From Ailanthus altissimus (lineage: Eukaryota; Streptophyta; Magnoliopsida; Sapindales; Simaroubaceae): a stretch of 64,000 bases of DNA. The translations under genes were made by a program, and so were the position numbers. The DNA lies in the NCBI GenBank assembly GCA_946807835.1, contig OX327711.1, positions 12,063,501 through 12,127,500 on the forward strand. Direction: 5' to 3'. Below are positions 1-13,541 of the stretch, in pieces (position 1 is the first letter of the stretch; every line of letters begins with the position of its first letter). A model generated the notes under the pieces. The model made no database searches. It was not told the origin of the DNA and saw only the letters and a list, made by a program, of their open reading frames with translations.

Positions 1-78
1 ACTTTCTTTGCAGCAACCCAATGATCATGCCCGGGGTTTGACAAATATCTACCAATGACATTAATTATAAAGGCAATA

Positions 79-2900
79 TCAGGTCTTGTACATACTTGTA
101 CATACATCAGGCATAGGAATAATCTTCATAGCATCATTTTTCAAATTATTCATAAGATACTGTTCATTGCATAGTTTACCTCCTTTCACAACAGGTACCT
201 CACCTACTTTGCATGTTTGTACATTAAACCATTTAAGCACACAATTAATATAGGCTGTCTGAGATAGTTCCAAGATGTTTCGAGACCTATCATGATGAAT
301 CTCAATGCCTAGAATAAAAAAAAATACTACACCGATATCCTTTATGTTAAAAGTAGCAGATAAAAGATGCTAGGTATCATTCAGAAGATTCATATTGCTA
401 CTAACAAATAGGATATCATCGACGTAGAGTACCATAAAAATAAATTTTCTCCTACTAGTTTTCATGTATATGCACTTATCAAACTTGTTTTCTACGAAAC
501 CAGAATAAGTCACCACTTTGTTAAATTTCAAGTACCACTAGCGAAAAGCTTACTTGAGATTATAAGCAAACCTTTTTAATCTATATACTATGTTCTTTTT
601 TTCTTAATTCTTTTAAGGTGAGACATGTAGACTCTTTACTTAAATCGCAATTGAGAAAGATTGTCTTAACATCCATTTGGTAAAGCTCTAAGTCGAAATG
701 AGTTATCAATGCCATACTTACCCTAAAAGAGTCTTTGGCGGAAACTGATAAAAGGTCTCTGTGAAATCATTACCTTTTTGCTGTGTACACCATTTTGTAA
801 CTAATCAGACCTTAAATCTTTCAAAATTTCCTTTGTTTTCTCTTTTGCTCTTGAATACCCATTTACACCTTATAGGTTTATATCCTTTAAGAAAATTCAC
901 AAGTTCCCAAACATCATTATTAGACATAAACTGCATCTCATCTCTTAAGCAATTAACCATTTATGTCCCTGATCATTATTAAGAGCTTTATGATAAGTTG
1001 TTAGGTCTATTCCTTTTCTAATGTCATACTCTAATTCTCTAAGATAAACGTAGTAGTCATTGGAAATAGCAGCCCTTCTAGTTCTTTGTAATTTCCTTAC
1101 TTATACTTTAGAAGAAGATTCATTTACGGGCTTATTGGTTAAAGAAAACTTATCTACAATAGGAGTTTCTTCAATAACAGGGAGATTGACAGTATCAATT
1201 CCCTATTGAATCCCACAACCAATGATTGTACCTTTAGGGTTCTCATATAAAGTAGTCAACGATAAAGAAACATCATCAAAAGGTTCAACTTTTTAATATG
1301 ACTGGAAGGGGATATCTTCAATAACATCTAACTTTAAAAATTTTACCACCTAAGATTCAACAATTCTAATGCCACAAGTCGAACAATAAAATCTATATCT
1401 TTTGAGTGACTAGGATACCCAATAAGTAGCATTTAGTAGTACTTGAATATGTCTTTCTTAAAGAATAATCATAGATTTTTACCTTAGTTGGACACCTCCA
1501 TACTTTGAAATGATTTAAACTAAGTTTTTCGCCTATCCATAGTCCAAATGATGTTAGGCACTGACGTACTAAAAACACGATTCAGAATATAGTTTGTTAT
1601 TTTGATAGCTTCTCCCTACAAGCAAATTAGATCTGCTCATCATGCTCTTTTTCATTTCCATAAATGGGTGGTTGTGTCTCTCTACCATACCATTCTATTC
1701 AGGACTTCCAAGCATGATATATTAAGCAACAATACCATTATCCTATAAGTACCTTGCAAATGGACCCATCTATTGATCGGCATTAGCATGCTTCCTATAA
1801 TATTCACCACTTTGATCAGATTTTATAATCTTGATGACTTTCCTTAACTGTTTTTTTACCTCTATTTGGAAGACTTTAAACATTTCAACAACATTTATCT
1901 TTTATTTGATCAAATAATTTTAGCCATATCTGGAAAAATCATCAATGAATGTAGAAGTACTTGTTACCACATAAGGTAATTGAGTAAGGTTCATTAGTGT
2001 CTATATGAATGATCTCTAACACGTTCTAACAACTAGTGGAACCCTTTTTAAAATTTTTTATTTATCAATTTTTCTTTCACATAATCAGCAAAAACTCCTA
2101 GGTCATCAAAATCAATGAGGAGAAGTATCCCTAATCGAATTAAGCGTTCTACTCGTTCTTTATAAATGTGTCCCAAAAGTTTATGCCATAACAATAAAGA
2201 TCTGTCCGTATTTAATGATCTTTTAGCCGTATTATTTTCAACATTGTAAGAACAATCATATTTCTCAGATAATCGAGACAGTCTATAAAACCCATTAGAT
2301 AAAACACAATTGACAATAACTTTCGAATAATAAAGCATCGTAAGTCTTTTATTTGCAAAAGTAAAACATTATCTAGCTTTATCAAGTACTGAAAGCAAAA
2401 TCAAATTCCTTTTAAATAAAACTACATAGAAAATATTGTCCAAAACTAGTTAAAAACTAGAATCTAATTCTAAAACAACAGTCTTAATATGCTAAACACC
2501 AATTCGATATCATTGCCAACTTTAAGTTTTGACTCTTTCTCATATGAGTTCCTCATATTTCTTATCCCCTATAAAGAAGTTGCAACATGAATAGTAGCAC
2601 CACTGTTAAGCCACTATGAATCTAAAGAAACATCAACTAAATTGGATTCAAAACAAACATAGGCAAATAACATGCTATGTTCCTTCATCTTCTTCTCTAG
2701 CCAATTCTTAACCTTAAAAAATAGTTAACCTTCTTATAACTAATTTTATTGCAGTGATAACATTTCAGGACTGTGTTCTTGATATTTCTACCATTTTGTT
2801 TTTCACTCATACTTTTCTTAAAATTCTTACTTTCTTATAAGTGTGGAAGTTGGGCTTTCTAGATTTTTCATCTCTCTTTTTTATATCTAGCTTTCGTGAG
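79..2900 (-). pseudogene. Copia polyprotein relic (zinc knuckle, pre-integrase, integrase, RT)
   Basis: Pieces recognisable on the minus strand: a degenerate zinc knuckle KCYHCNK (about 2750); the GAG pre-integrase block LLLWHKLLGHIYKERVERL (2048-2338); integrase text with SRYGY-like and PGSPS-like remnants (about 1980-1700); the post-integrase block FGLWIGEKLSLNHFKVWRCP (1393-1578); the RT box VLYVDDILFVSSN (about 400-440); and the RT/RNase H connection block around LSQTAYINCVLKWFN (79-273). Reading frames switch and in-frame stops occur between the blocks. Assignment rests on residue order typical of plant copia polyproteins, so the element type is secure and the exact lineage is not. Confidence 0.85.
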
Positions 2901-4829
2901 CAACAAAATGAGTTGATTAATGTTTTTCTTTTATACACACACTTAGTGATTAGGTCATTCTATTTTGAGCTTCACTTAAGCGTCTTTCACCTAAAACGTG
3001 TATACTTAATTAGAGAGGGTCAAGCCTTATAAGCTATCTAAGGACCATCTTCATGAGAGATATGAAATATGATAATCTTTCATTCTTTAGGACCTCGCAT
3101 CCTCGTGAGGGTCAGTCAATCCTCACATCAGTTCGTGATACCCTAAGAATTACTCAGCAATGCACCTTTTGATTGCCACACTTAATCAGTTCAATCTTTT
3201 CCACTACTCATAATGACCTTTCTAAGCTTCAATGCTCTTATTAGTGGGTTAAGTTGGTTGATTTTCACGCAGAGGCATATCCATATCCACTATTCCCTAA
3301 GAAAATTTTATATCTAAATTTCATCTCTTATAGTTTGACCTATTTAAAATCTCAACTGTAGTATTATTGTTGTTCAAAACTAAAGAGATTGTATCTTAAA
3401 ATTGCAACTAAATCAATTATGGGCAATAGATAAAATGCTTATATAAGGATAAGTAATTCAATATATATGAGAATCAATTGTATTATTATAAACTCTCTTT
3501 GATGTAGAGTATATAATAAAAAACTATTCTCTAAATATGAAGATCAATAAAATAAGAAAAAAAATTTGATCTAAAAATCTATCATCTTTGGGCAGATCGA
3601 CATTTAAACCTACATATTTTCTTCAGCAATAACGAAATAAATAATCTTACAAAATTCATTCCCTTTGAGCAAATAAATTTATCAGATTATTTATTTCATA
3701 CAACATTCTTTGTCCCATTTAAATTAATTTGTATAATAACTACCTTTGAGTAGGTGATTGTACCAATTAATCTAAAATTTTTTCCATCAACAAAATAGAA
3801 ACTCAATCAAAATCTTGAAAACTTTGATGGTTAAATCACTTTGGTGAAATAACCTCAGCAATTTATAAGTAACGTTTCAAAATTGGGAAAAATAAATAAT
3901 ATTGCTAAACACAATAGTGCATCTTAACAACATATATGTATTTGATCAAACAAAATGAAGTACGTCACAAAATGTATCTTCAATGATCAACAATCAATCA
4001 TAGTTGCAAAAATTTAAACAACAATTTAAACTAATTATAGTAATAGTTTATGTAACTAAATTTAATTTGGAGAGTACAATAGAAAAAGCTTCAATCTAGG
4101 GAGAGTGAATATTATTTTTTTATTTCATATATATCAAAATAATTTCTGATAAAGTTTCAAAAGAAAATCTTACCAAAAACTATTTTTCTCCTAATAAAAA
4201 CATATAAACAAGTAATAATTAGTTAATAAATATTTTTCATCTTTAAAAAATAAAATAAATTAATTACAAAAATAGAGGATGAAAAATAGAGTTCAACAAA
4301 AAAAAGGAGCTGAAATGGACTTAAGATGAACTCTGCATGCGCCCCATATGCAGGGCCTGCGAGTAAGCCTTGCATGGCTGGGCTAGAGGTCATCTTCAAC
4401 CTCCAACTGGGTCAGATTAGGCCTAAAATTTGGGTTTTATCAACCTGATTCTGACCCGCAATCATAAAACCCTTAAACACATGTATTTTTTTATCTAAAT
4501 TTAGAGGGCTTTTGTAGATCACTTCAAAAAACACACTTAATCTTGCTCAATTTGGAAAAGAATTTCAAATTTTTGTGTGATTTAAATTGCTCATGGCTAA
4601 AATTAACATTTCGAAATTCTCTTAAATTACACAACCAAATTAGTCATATAATATATCAATTTAAAGGTTGAATTAAGATGAATAAAATCCCTATATTTTC
4701 ATGATCAATTGAAGAAAAAAACACACGAACATGACAATAATATTAGGCTGAAAATAATAAAAGATAAAGAAAATTAAAAATTATAATTTCTTTCAATTTT
4801 CAATTGCAGATCTTAAATCATGTTTGTTG

Positions 4830-4841
4830 GCTCTGATACCA
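4830..4841 (-). other. Primer binding site (initiator Met tRNA) of the copia element
   Basis: The minus strand reads TGGTATCAGAGC, the complement of the 3' end of plant initiator Met tRNA. It lies two bases inside the LTR edge. It is a perfect 12-base match, while the coding region is heavily mutated. Confidence 0.92.
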
Positions 4842-4843
4842 TA

Positions 4844-5340
4844 TGTACGATATTTAATCCAATTGACATCTATAATATTACGAAATTAAATAATTATAGA
4901 TTAACACCATACATGAATAATATGACACAATAATTGAAAAATAGGTACAAAAAACATACATGTTTTAGCTATTACCATTGATTGATTGATTGTTGCAGCA
5001 GATTAAAAGGTAGTCTTCTTCTCTATGACCTAAATTGATAGTTGATGGCTCTCAATGGGAAAGAACGTACTATTCTTAAAAGTTGAGTTTAATTTAGAGA
5101 GATAACCTAGCTTTTCTACACAAAATTAGGGTTTACATTGAGCCCTTTCATAACGGGCTTCAATAAGACCCAAAAGCCTACAGTTAGCACTCAACTGGAT
5201 TTCTACAAAAAAGATGTTACAGCTCAATTCAGAAGTGATCAATAAACATATTGGACTGATTAATTAACTGACTACCCATTAATCCTTTTTATAAAATAAA
5301 AAATCAATATTAGCTTAGATTTAATAAAATTTTTCCAACA
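4844..5340 (-). repeat. 5' LTR of the minus-strand copia element
   Basis: Read on the minus strand the LTR begins TGTTGGAAAAATTT and ends TCGTACA, then two bases, then the primer site. The TG...CA termini and the primer-site spacing fix both ends. Length is 497 bp. The five bases beyond it (5341-5345, tgtag) are the expected target-site duplication, but the partner is outside the window, so this is not confirmed. Confidence 0.85.
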
Positions 5341-5894
5341 TGTAGTTTATTATTGAATTTACTATATCAAGGAAAACGTATGATAAATACATTAGAATTA
5401 AATTAATAACCACTCTTAGGCTAAACTCTCATTTAGTTTTCTTTTCTTGATTTTTGTAAATAATTTTTATATTATATTTATGTGAATAATATTATACTTC
5501 TCAAATTGTATCTCAAATTTTTTCATCCCAACTAATATGTTAAATAACTATTGAGTGATAAAATAGTGTAATGTGTAATTTTAAAATTTACACCATTTCA
5601 CCACCTAATAATTACTTGACATCTCAATTTGAGATACAAAATTTGGGATATCATTTAGAAAGTATAACATTTACAAAATTTGAGATATCATTTAAGAAGT
5701 GTAACATTACTTTATTTATATATAGAGTAAAGTATAATTTTATTGACCCAATTAGATGTTATTTAGCTATAAGAAGTATACTATATATTTTAAAATTAAA
5801 TGTCATATATAGATTTTAAAAAATATTTTATTTAATATTAAGAAATTCTCTTTTCTAAATAAATATCATAAAAGAGCCAACTATTGATACTTGA
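5341..5894. other. AT-rich intergenic sequence, no feature seen
   Basis: There is no coding potential and no recognisable element. It contains a short local duplication: 'atctcaatttgagatacaaaatttgggatatcattta' style phrases around 5620-5700 occur twice. Confidence 0.5.
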
Positions 5895-6143
5895 TTTTTT
5901 ATTGGAAAAATGTCATTTTCATCTCTGGGTTTTTAGGTATATACCAACTTAATCTCTCATGTTTCAATAAATACCACGTTAATTCCTGTCGTTAGAAAAC
6001 TTCTGTTAAATAGTTACAGTTTAATGGTAAAATATTACTTTTAGTATTTCTCATTAAATCTATCAAAATGTCTGTTTGAAAAGTTAAAAAGAGAGATTCA
6101 TTAATTACATAATGAATAATTTTTTTTAAATATAATAAAATGA

Positions 6144-6637
6144 TACGTGTTATAATATGATAAGTTAATAATGACACGTGTTATAATATGATAAGTTAAT
6201 GATTACACGTGTTATCATGTAATTAGTTTATATTTTTAATAAATATACTTTTTTTAAGGAATAAATAATTTTAAAAGTAAAATAATAAATATATTTTTAA
6301 TAAAAATGACACATGTCATAATATGATAAGTTAATGATGACCGTGGCATAATGTAATTGGTTTATATTTTTAATAAATATTTTTAAAAATAAATTAATAA
6401 ATATATTTTTTTATTAAGAAATAAATATTTTTAAAAGTAAACTAATAAATATATATTTTTAATAAAATGACACATGTCATAATATGATTAAATACAAATA
6501 TCAAGTGTCATCATATAATTGGTTTATATTTTTAATAAGTAATTTTAAAAAAATAATTTTAAAAGTAAATTAATAAATATTTTTTTTTAATAAAAGGACA
6601 AGTGTTATAATATGATTAGTTACAAATGCCATGTATC
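6144..6637. repeat. Minisatellite with CACGTG/CACATG palindromic core inside MITE-like copy A
   Basis: About four units start near 6171, 6306, 6467 and 6596, with periods of about 130-160 bp. Each has the core gacacgtgttataatatgat or gacacatgtcataatatgat, then a complementary-looking partner (acacgtgttatcatgtaatt or similar), then an AT-rich tail around tttatatttttaataaatat. The last unit is interrupted by the solo LTR at 6638 and resumes at 8521. The CACGTG core is also the sequence of a G-box, but no regulatory role is shown. Confidence 0.7.
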
Positions 6638-8520
6638 TATTAACGTGTCTTAGGGTGTATATATGTAATTGTGTATATGTTGAAAAACTTAAACACATGT
6701 ATAATATATATGATTTCGTAGCGGAATTAAACATGTAATCAACATATACACATGTAACTTATATCATTAATAACATAATATTACAGAAAATATACATTTA
6801 AAGAACTTCGGTGAAGATTTCAATTCCGAATTAGCAAGCTCTAACCTTGAGCTCGCCTTAAAGTGTACTATTGTACAATTCTAATTCACAACAATTCGAT
6901 AAGATTGTGAAGCTAGAATAGCAATAACTGAATTTTCAGCAACAAGTTCTTATTTCTTGAAAGAAAAATAAGAAAAATAATTTTTCTTTTTCTTTAGTTT
7001 TTTTCACAACTCTTTATTCAAAGAAAAATTCTCAAAAATAAAACTCTCACAAATCCTCTCTACCTCCCACATTTTTTTGCTTCACATGTTAATCAAAATC
7101 AATTCCAACATTTTTTTATGCTCTAAGCACTTCACAAGTGTTCCACCAAAATTACGTTAAATGACCAATTACCAAAAATTATTTTTTGTGGTTATTTTTA
7201 ATGGTCTAATAAAAATAGACCATTAAATTCTACGAATGGTGCTCCACCATTTAATTTATATATCTCAAATTAGGTATGTCATTCATTTAACAATAAAATA
7301 ATAAATAATTAAAAAATCATATTTTATTTATTTAATTATTCAAAAACTATTTGAATAATTAATAGTTATCTTATTTAATTTTACTAACATAGTTAATGGG
7401 TGAATTCATGGTGAAATAATTCATGGAACAAAATTGTGCCACTTGTTAACATCTAATTAATTAACAACTCTTGTCAACTAATTAAGTGATGTACTTAGCA
7501 TTTAAGTCTATACAAGTGCACAATCTGAGGAACCTCTAAAATATATTTTTGATTTACTGAAATTTCTAAGTTGAAACTGTTCAATCCATAATGCTGCCCT
7601 AGTGCACAACGAGTACACTTTATATTGTGAGACTCTCTTAGTCAACGCCCAAATTGTCGTATGAAACTTCTCTATACGTCTGTGAATGATACCCCACACA
7701 TATATTACAGATATTATAAAGTGGCATATTAGATCATACAAATTGAGGTTATAACATATCCATATAATCCATCTATCATTTATATCCGAGTAGAGCAGAG
7801 ATATAAATCAACACTGTCAAATCTCCATATGCCCAATCATAAACTTATCTTTAAAATTGTATTTTAGTAAATAATGTTCGTAAACACTTTTGTGATATTA
7901 TTTATCCTTATGGTTAAAATCTTTTTCTGAAAATTACTGCTTATGGCCATAAGGCTTTTTGAAATATAATCTTAGAGTATAAATATATATTACTCACTCA
8001 AATGAGCTGATGGATCTCATATCTATGCACATCGAACTCTATGAGCATCGGATCATACCCAGCAACACCCAGTAGTCAGACCATGAAAAATTTCTGAGAT
8101 GTGTGAAACTAAAGTATGGTGGATCAGGAACATAATATTTGAGAATATATTTGCATAATGATATTTTCTATCACTATTTGTAACTCTTTGCAACTACGTC
8201 ATTACTAATATATTCTCAGGTCTTTGTCTCTTTACAGATAAGGCTCTAACTCTTTAGATATCTCTGACTCTTATAACCTGATAACTCTTATCAGTGTTAA
8301 CTCTTAGCCTTTATAACTCTCAGCGTTTCTAATTCTTAGCACTGATCTAAACTTCTTTAAACCAAATCTAAACTCTTTCAAATCATACAATGTTTGAAAC
8401 GTTATAAGCATCTTATCATATATAAAATATAATTAGTGATTTAATGAAATGATCATACTAGTATAAATATTAAATAAATATTCATACATAAAGGGATGAC
8501 ATGTAGCACAAATCTCAATA
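6638..8520 (-). mobile_element. Solo LTR A (1.88 kb), target duplication GTATC
   Basis: It is flanked by gtatc at 6633-6637 and 8521-8525. Removing it and one duplication restores the repeat phrase 'aaatgccatgtatcatcatg', matching neighbouring minisatellite units. It is homologous to solo LTR B (27217-29568) over most of its length, for example a shared block around ccagtgcacaacgagtacac and the stretch containing ataaacttatct. Termini read tatta...caata, where copy B has tgttg...caaca, so both canonical TG/CA ends carry a transition. Minus orientation is inferred from the TGTTGGGATT-type start on that strand. No coding sequence. Confidence 0.85.
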
Positions 8521-8759
8521 GTATCATCATGTAATTGGTTTACATTTTTAATAAATATTTTAAAATAAAATAAAAAAATAAATAATTCAAACATTTACTG
8601 TCCATCGTCTCTAGAAAATGACAATAGACCGGTCGTCAACTATTATTTTTTAGCGATGGTGGGCACTAATAAAGGCCAACTTTTACACCATTTGACTTTA
8701 TTTTTTTATTTATAAAATAATAGGGTCAATTTTTACAAAAAGAAAATAGAAAAATGATT

Positions 8760-8962
8760 AAAAATGGTGGGGAAGGGCGACAACCACCACCGCTTACCAT
8801 CAAACGGAGGAATTGTAACTTGCATTCCCCCGACCTATAGAAAGATAAGCTACTGATCTATTTATAGGTGGGGGCAGTGCAAGTCAACTCCACCTCGCCC
8901 CATTCTACCCTGTTTGATGGCGAGCAGTGGTGACCACCACCCCTACTCACAATTGATTGCCA
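8760..8962. repeat. GC-rich foldback inside MITE-like copy A
   Basis: The arm around 8761-8810 (aatggtggggaagggcgaca, then accaccaccgcttaccatca) is imperfectly inverted relative to about 8915-8962 (gatggcgagcagtggtgacc and following). This is a GC island in otherwise AT-rich DNA. The equivalent at 23540-23703 is better preserved. Confidence 0.55.
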
Positions 8963-9350
8963 TATTTTGGTCTTTTTTGGTCAAAAATAATTTTACCATT
9001 TTGTAGATAAAAAAAAACATTATTCAATTATATAAAATTTGATAATTTTTATTATCGGATGGTCGCAAAAAAACAACAACCAATTAATTGTCGTTTTCAA
9101 CTATAGTGGCAAATCTTTTTTTTATTTCTTTTAATTTTAAAAATATAAAATAATTATATAATAACACGTGTTATAATGATTTGTGAACATTTAACTTAAA
9201 GATATTATAGTAAAAGCAACAAAACAATAATTCTTTAACATAATTTTTCTTATTTGCAAAGATTAATATAATATTTATTAGAATATAGGAGACTAAATTA
9301 GTATATAACCATAAACTTAAAAATTAAAATATCAATTTTTTCTCTTTTAT

Positions 9351-12184
9351 TTGAAGCCAAATGATGTTGCTAGGTTCTTCCAAAGCAATTATATATATAG
9401 CATTTAGTGCTACGCCCTGTGAACAAATAGCAGGATATTTTTCTCTGTTTAATTTGGTTTGCATTATATATTTTTATTCGATTCAACATGCTAACATGCA
9501 TGTTACCTTGATGTTCTCGGATTTCGAAATGTTAAAAAATTACTTGCATATTTTTTTTATTTTTTAAAGGAATTATGAGAATACTATTGTCTTCCTTCTT
9601 TAAATTTCTTTGAGAATATTAGAAAAAAATCATTTTTTTTACAAACAAAGACACTTCAAACTAAAAGATAATAAAATGAAAAATTGGATGTCCTATGTGT
9701 GTTATGACAAGCAAGAAGATATTATAATTGTTAGGAATTATTTTCAATAATTACTTAAAGATCTTAATAGTTTTTTAATTATTGTATTTTAAATTAAATT
9801 TACAATAAATTAAAGTAACATGTTTATTTATAGTATATAAATTCTAATCTATATTAGAATATAAATGTATGAATCCAACTCAATGTATGATTTAATTAAA
9901 CTTTTGTAAATAGAAATCTTAATATATTTAGACAAGAAAAAGAATTTAAATAAAATTCATTTATTTGGGAGAAAATATTTTTCATGCAGAATATTAATTA
10001 AATAATTAATAATATTTAAATTTTGAGCTTGTAAATTGAACTATACACAAATTAGTTGAGCTATAAATAATAAGATCAAGATATTTTTATTTTTTTTTTG
10101 ATACATGAAGGAAAGGGAAATCCAACTTAAAACTTAAATGATGTACGACAAACCCTTAAATTATCGGGTCATCTTAAGAGGTGCACATAATTGCTTCTCT
10201 CTAATTATGCATTTGTTTCAAAAAAAAAAAATTTTCTCAAAAAAAAAGTTATTCATGGCATTCCATGTTGAAAAAAATTATAGAACAGCTATCAGGTAAA
10301 TTTGTGGGCTTCTCTAGGCCCATTTCATTGTCCATCATCATCAGCTTTCTTGTTCCCTCATTCACCATTCAACTCCTGCCATAATAATAATAATAATAAT
10401 ACAACTAAAACTAGCAAAGATGAGCTTGGGTGGTATGTAAATTTTGAATGAGAACATTTAAGATTAAAAATTTATCACAACCAACATAAAGAAAATTTAG
10501 TGAGGCACGATTCAAATGCTTTGGTTCAATAAACATTAGCCCTAAATTTAATAAGGGTCAAGTCAATTCTCAAATATTTAAGAGAAACCCTTTCTTATTA
10601 TCATCACTTTGGTTGGGGTGGGTGATTTCCTTCTTACCAAACAAGATTTAAATAAAAAGAAAAAAGAAATCTTTTCAAAAATTGGCGTCAAACCAAGAAC
10701 AATTAAAACTGTTTGATTTGTTTAAAAATTGAACATTTTTTTTCTATGACCTTCTTGAATATAAGTGAATTTTCTTTTTTTTCCCTTCATTATTTTATGA
10801 AATATAATGGATTTTCGAATATTGAAAAAGAATATTTTAAATTTTATTTACATCTCTAAATATAATTTTTTTTAAACAGAAAAACTTTTAAAACATTTCT
10901 GACAATTTTGTGGGTTGGATGGAAACGCTAAATAGAGAGAAGAAATCTTACTGCATTTTAATTAAATGTGGGATATTCAAATTCATCATAAAATTTTATA
11001 AATTTAATTTCAATGATTTTTAAAATTGTTGATATGCTTATAACTTATATTATTATTATGGACGTCGTAATAGTATGACTAAATAAGAATTAAAAAAAAG
11101 GAAATTTATCATTATTCATCTTTAAACTCATTTGTAAACATGATCAATGTACCCTCATCTTTTTTATTTTAAGTTTTTGTTATGCATTCAATATCAATTT
11201 GCAATGATAATTTTAATTTTATGGAAGAGAAATCAATGTGCAAGGGAATTTAATAACAAAAATATATGTTTTTCTTTTATTTAAACTTCAATTGTTAAAG
11301 ATAGACAAGAATTTGACTTAATATAAACTTTGATGGTTAAAGTTAAGTTAATCATTAGTGTGAATATATATACATGTATGTATAATAATGTTAGATTTAC
11401 AAAGTATTGTATAACAATCATAAATAAATATTAAAAAGTCAATAATTACTTATCACTTAATATTCATTGATTGCAGCACATCAATTAGAGGACAAACTTT
11501 ATATACAAATTTTGTAAACTTATATATAATATTAACTATATAAATTAAGAAGTTAAGATAATTATAGTAGTTGGTGGGTTTATAAGGTAACATTATAATG
11601 AAAATTTAGGTAGGCTTGTAAAGTAAAATTTAAAAGTTTAAATTTTAGTAGCAAATTTATAAAATTATTGTTGTACAAAAATTTATAAAGACTTAAGTCT
11701 AAACCTGTTTAAATATGTTTAATAAGGTAAAACATATGCATTCAAACTATTTTATAAAACTTCATATGTGTACTATAATTTAGTAAGTATAAGATTGTAT
11801 TAAGTATGACTCACAACATAAGGATTTTTATGTTAAGACCCACTCAAAAGGAAATTTAGTCTAAAACAAGTGTAAGCTCGTGTTATTAAGGCTAAAAAAA
11901 ACCCAAGTCCAATAAAAGCATATTTTAACTTTTAAAACCTTTCTAAAATAAGAAAAGACGAAATCTTTATTCAATTTGGTAAGTAAATAATTTGATAGTG
12001 TTTTATTTAGAATAAAAATAATATTTTGCCTTTTTATTTATTAAGTTTTTTCTTTTTTCTTTTTAATTAGGTAAAACTCATTAAATAAGCTAAATTTTAA
12101 AAAGATTAGGCGCCAAATAAAGAGTTTTAACACAAAATTTGAACCTTATAAAAAATCTTACTTTACACATGAAAACACGTCGAA
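9351..12184. other. AT-rich intergenic sequence with one trinucleotide microsatellite
   Basis: No gene or transposon domain was recognised. An (ATA/TAA)n run lies at 10381-10400. Stops are frequent in all frames and homopolymer A/T runs are common. Confidence 0.5.
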
Positions 12185-12189
12185 GACTC

Positions 12190-13541
12190 TGATTGTGATG
12201 TTATAGTAGTTAAGTGCAAATGCACGCTATCGTATTAAGTAATATAGGATTTTAAGTCCAGATATCGATCCCACAGAAACTATACAATCTAATTCTATAA
12301 ATCAAGTTCTAAAATTATACCTACTTAATTTTTATTCAGAAAATCACAATCTGAAATGTATTTAACTAATCTAATTCTATCAATTAACTAGACAAAAAAA
12401 AAGAGTAGAATTCACAAATAAAGATAATCTAGGGTTTTGACTTGTCCCCTAGTATTTTATTGGATTCATTAACCACTTAGTTAACCACTTAGTTAATCCC
12501 TTAATACCAATTGATTGACTTAGACACTAATCTCATCACAAGCATCTGTCGATGGTCAAGTGACTATATTATGCATTCTAACAATCACCTATATGTCTAT
12601 GGTAATCAAATCAGAATATAATTCATTAAGATCAAGTCTAAATTATACCATACATGCCACCTAGGTATATGTCTATCCTAGATGGAACTCATAGTTGTTA
12701 TCCTATGATCATGCATCAAACTACCCTAGGCTAAACACAGGAATCCCTCCGTTGAGTTCATCATGGTTCCTCAATCATCCAAAATATTGATCAAGTATAA
12801 TGAAAGTATTAAACATAAGATAGAATGAATCAATTGAATTTATCAAGTTCATAAACTAAAATTTAACACAATCCAAATCCATACTAGATTTACATAGTCT
12901 AACCCTAGATAAACAAATTAACTCATCACAAAATCAAAAGTATCAAACTAATTCATAAAGATCAACAAGAACAAGAGCATAATGATAAAGAAAGAGAAGA
13001 AAAACTAATCAAAGTGACTCCTTGATGTGCTTCTCCCTTAGTCTTGACTTGAAGCTTGAATCTTGATCTTAATTCTTCAATCTTTGACTTTGATCTTTGA
13101 TTTGTGTTGTGAATTCTCTCTCTAAGTTTTTGCCTCTTTTTTCTCTCTTATTTTTCTCTTCCCTTTTTTTCTAGGGTTTTTTTGCTTTCTATTTATAGGT
13201 TTTTGTCTTCTAAATACTGTTTATGAGTTACTCTAGCAAAATAATGTTCACGGTACTGTAGAAAAATACTGTTTTTTGACACTGTTCATCGCCTCGAGCG
13301 CCGCAGCGCTGGGATATGGGCGCCGCGGCACTCAGCTACTGACCTGGTGCCCCTTTCGTATTTTGAGCGTAACTTCTTCGTTTGACGTCCGATTCACCTC
13401 CCGTTTGTTCCTATACATCACATTTTTCGTTGTGAATCTATTTATGATCAAAAATCACAATTAAATGGCCAAATATTTATGATTTAGAGTAAAATACAAA
13501 AGTTGGGTACAAATTATACTAGTGCTTTTACACCCATATCA
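12190..13541 (-). mobile_element. Solo LTR (1.35 kb), target duplication GACTC
   Basis: A perfect five-base direct repeat gactc (12185-12189 and 13542-13546) flanks a segment with TGAT...ATCA ends. Near the left end is the phrase taagtgcaaatgcacgctat, and near the right end a GC-rich block (about 13290-13400). The minus strand has a TATA-like cctataaatagaaag (about 13185-13200), so the LTR probably reads on the minus strand. No primer site, polypurine tract or coding sequence adjoins it, hence solo. The small open frame at 13276-13464 is inside the LTR and is not treated as a gene. Confidence 0.85.

Larger units (their letters stand above)
1..5340 (-). mobile_element. Ty1/copia LTR retrotransposon, 5' portion, decayed, truncated by window edge
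   Basis: On the minus strand the order is LTR (4844-5340), Met-tRNA primer site (4830-4841), a gag zone (about 4.3-2.7 kb), pre-integrase (2048-2338), integrase core and C-terminus (about 2000-1390), reverse transcriptase with an intact YVDD box (415-426), and an RT/RNase H connection (79-273). The gag-PR-INT-RT order identifies copia. The 3' LTR would lie left of base 1. Stops and frameshifts run through all domains, so the copy cannot be autonomous. The family is not the same as the plus-strand copia at 25.5 kb: LTR and pre-integrase residues differ. Confidence 0.9.
5895..9350. mobile_element. MITE-like nonautonomous DNA element, copy A (split by a solo LTR)
   Basis: The two ends are imperfect long inverted repeats. 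The left end at 5930-5990 (tttttaggtatataccaact ...) resembles the reverse complement of 9240-9340 (tttatggttatatactaatt ...). The interior carries tandem CACGTG-type repeats (6144-6637) and a GC-rich foldback (8760-8962). The same ends, repeats and foldback recur at 22.9-24.1 kb, which supports one element family. Subtracting the 1.89 kb solo LTR leaves about 1.57 kb. No transposase is encoded. A Mutator-like origin is an inference from the long TIRs. Exact termini and target duplication were not resolved. Confidence 0.6.

Noticed and set aside
6144..6637. CRISPR-like array of spaced repeats
   Set aside because: Unit spacing is irregular, the spacers are themselves repeats, no cas genes exist and the context is a plant nuclear genome.
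13276..13464. Small plus-strand open frame
   Set aside because: It is inside the solo LTR at 12190-13541 and antisense to its likely transcription.
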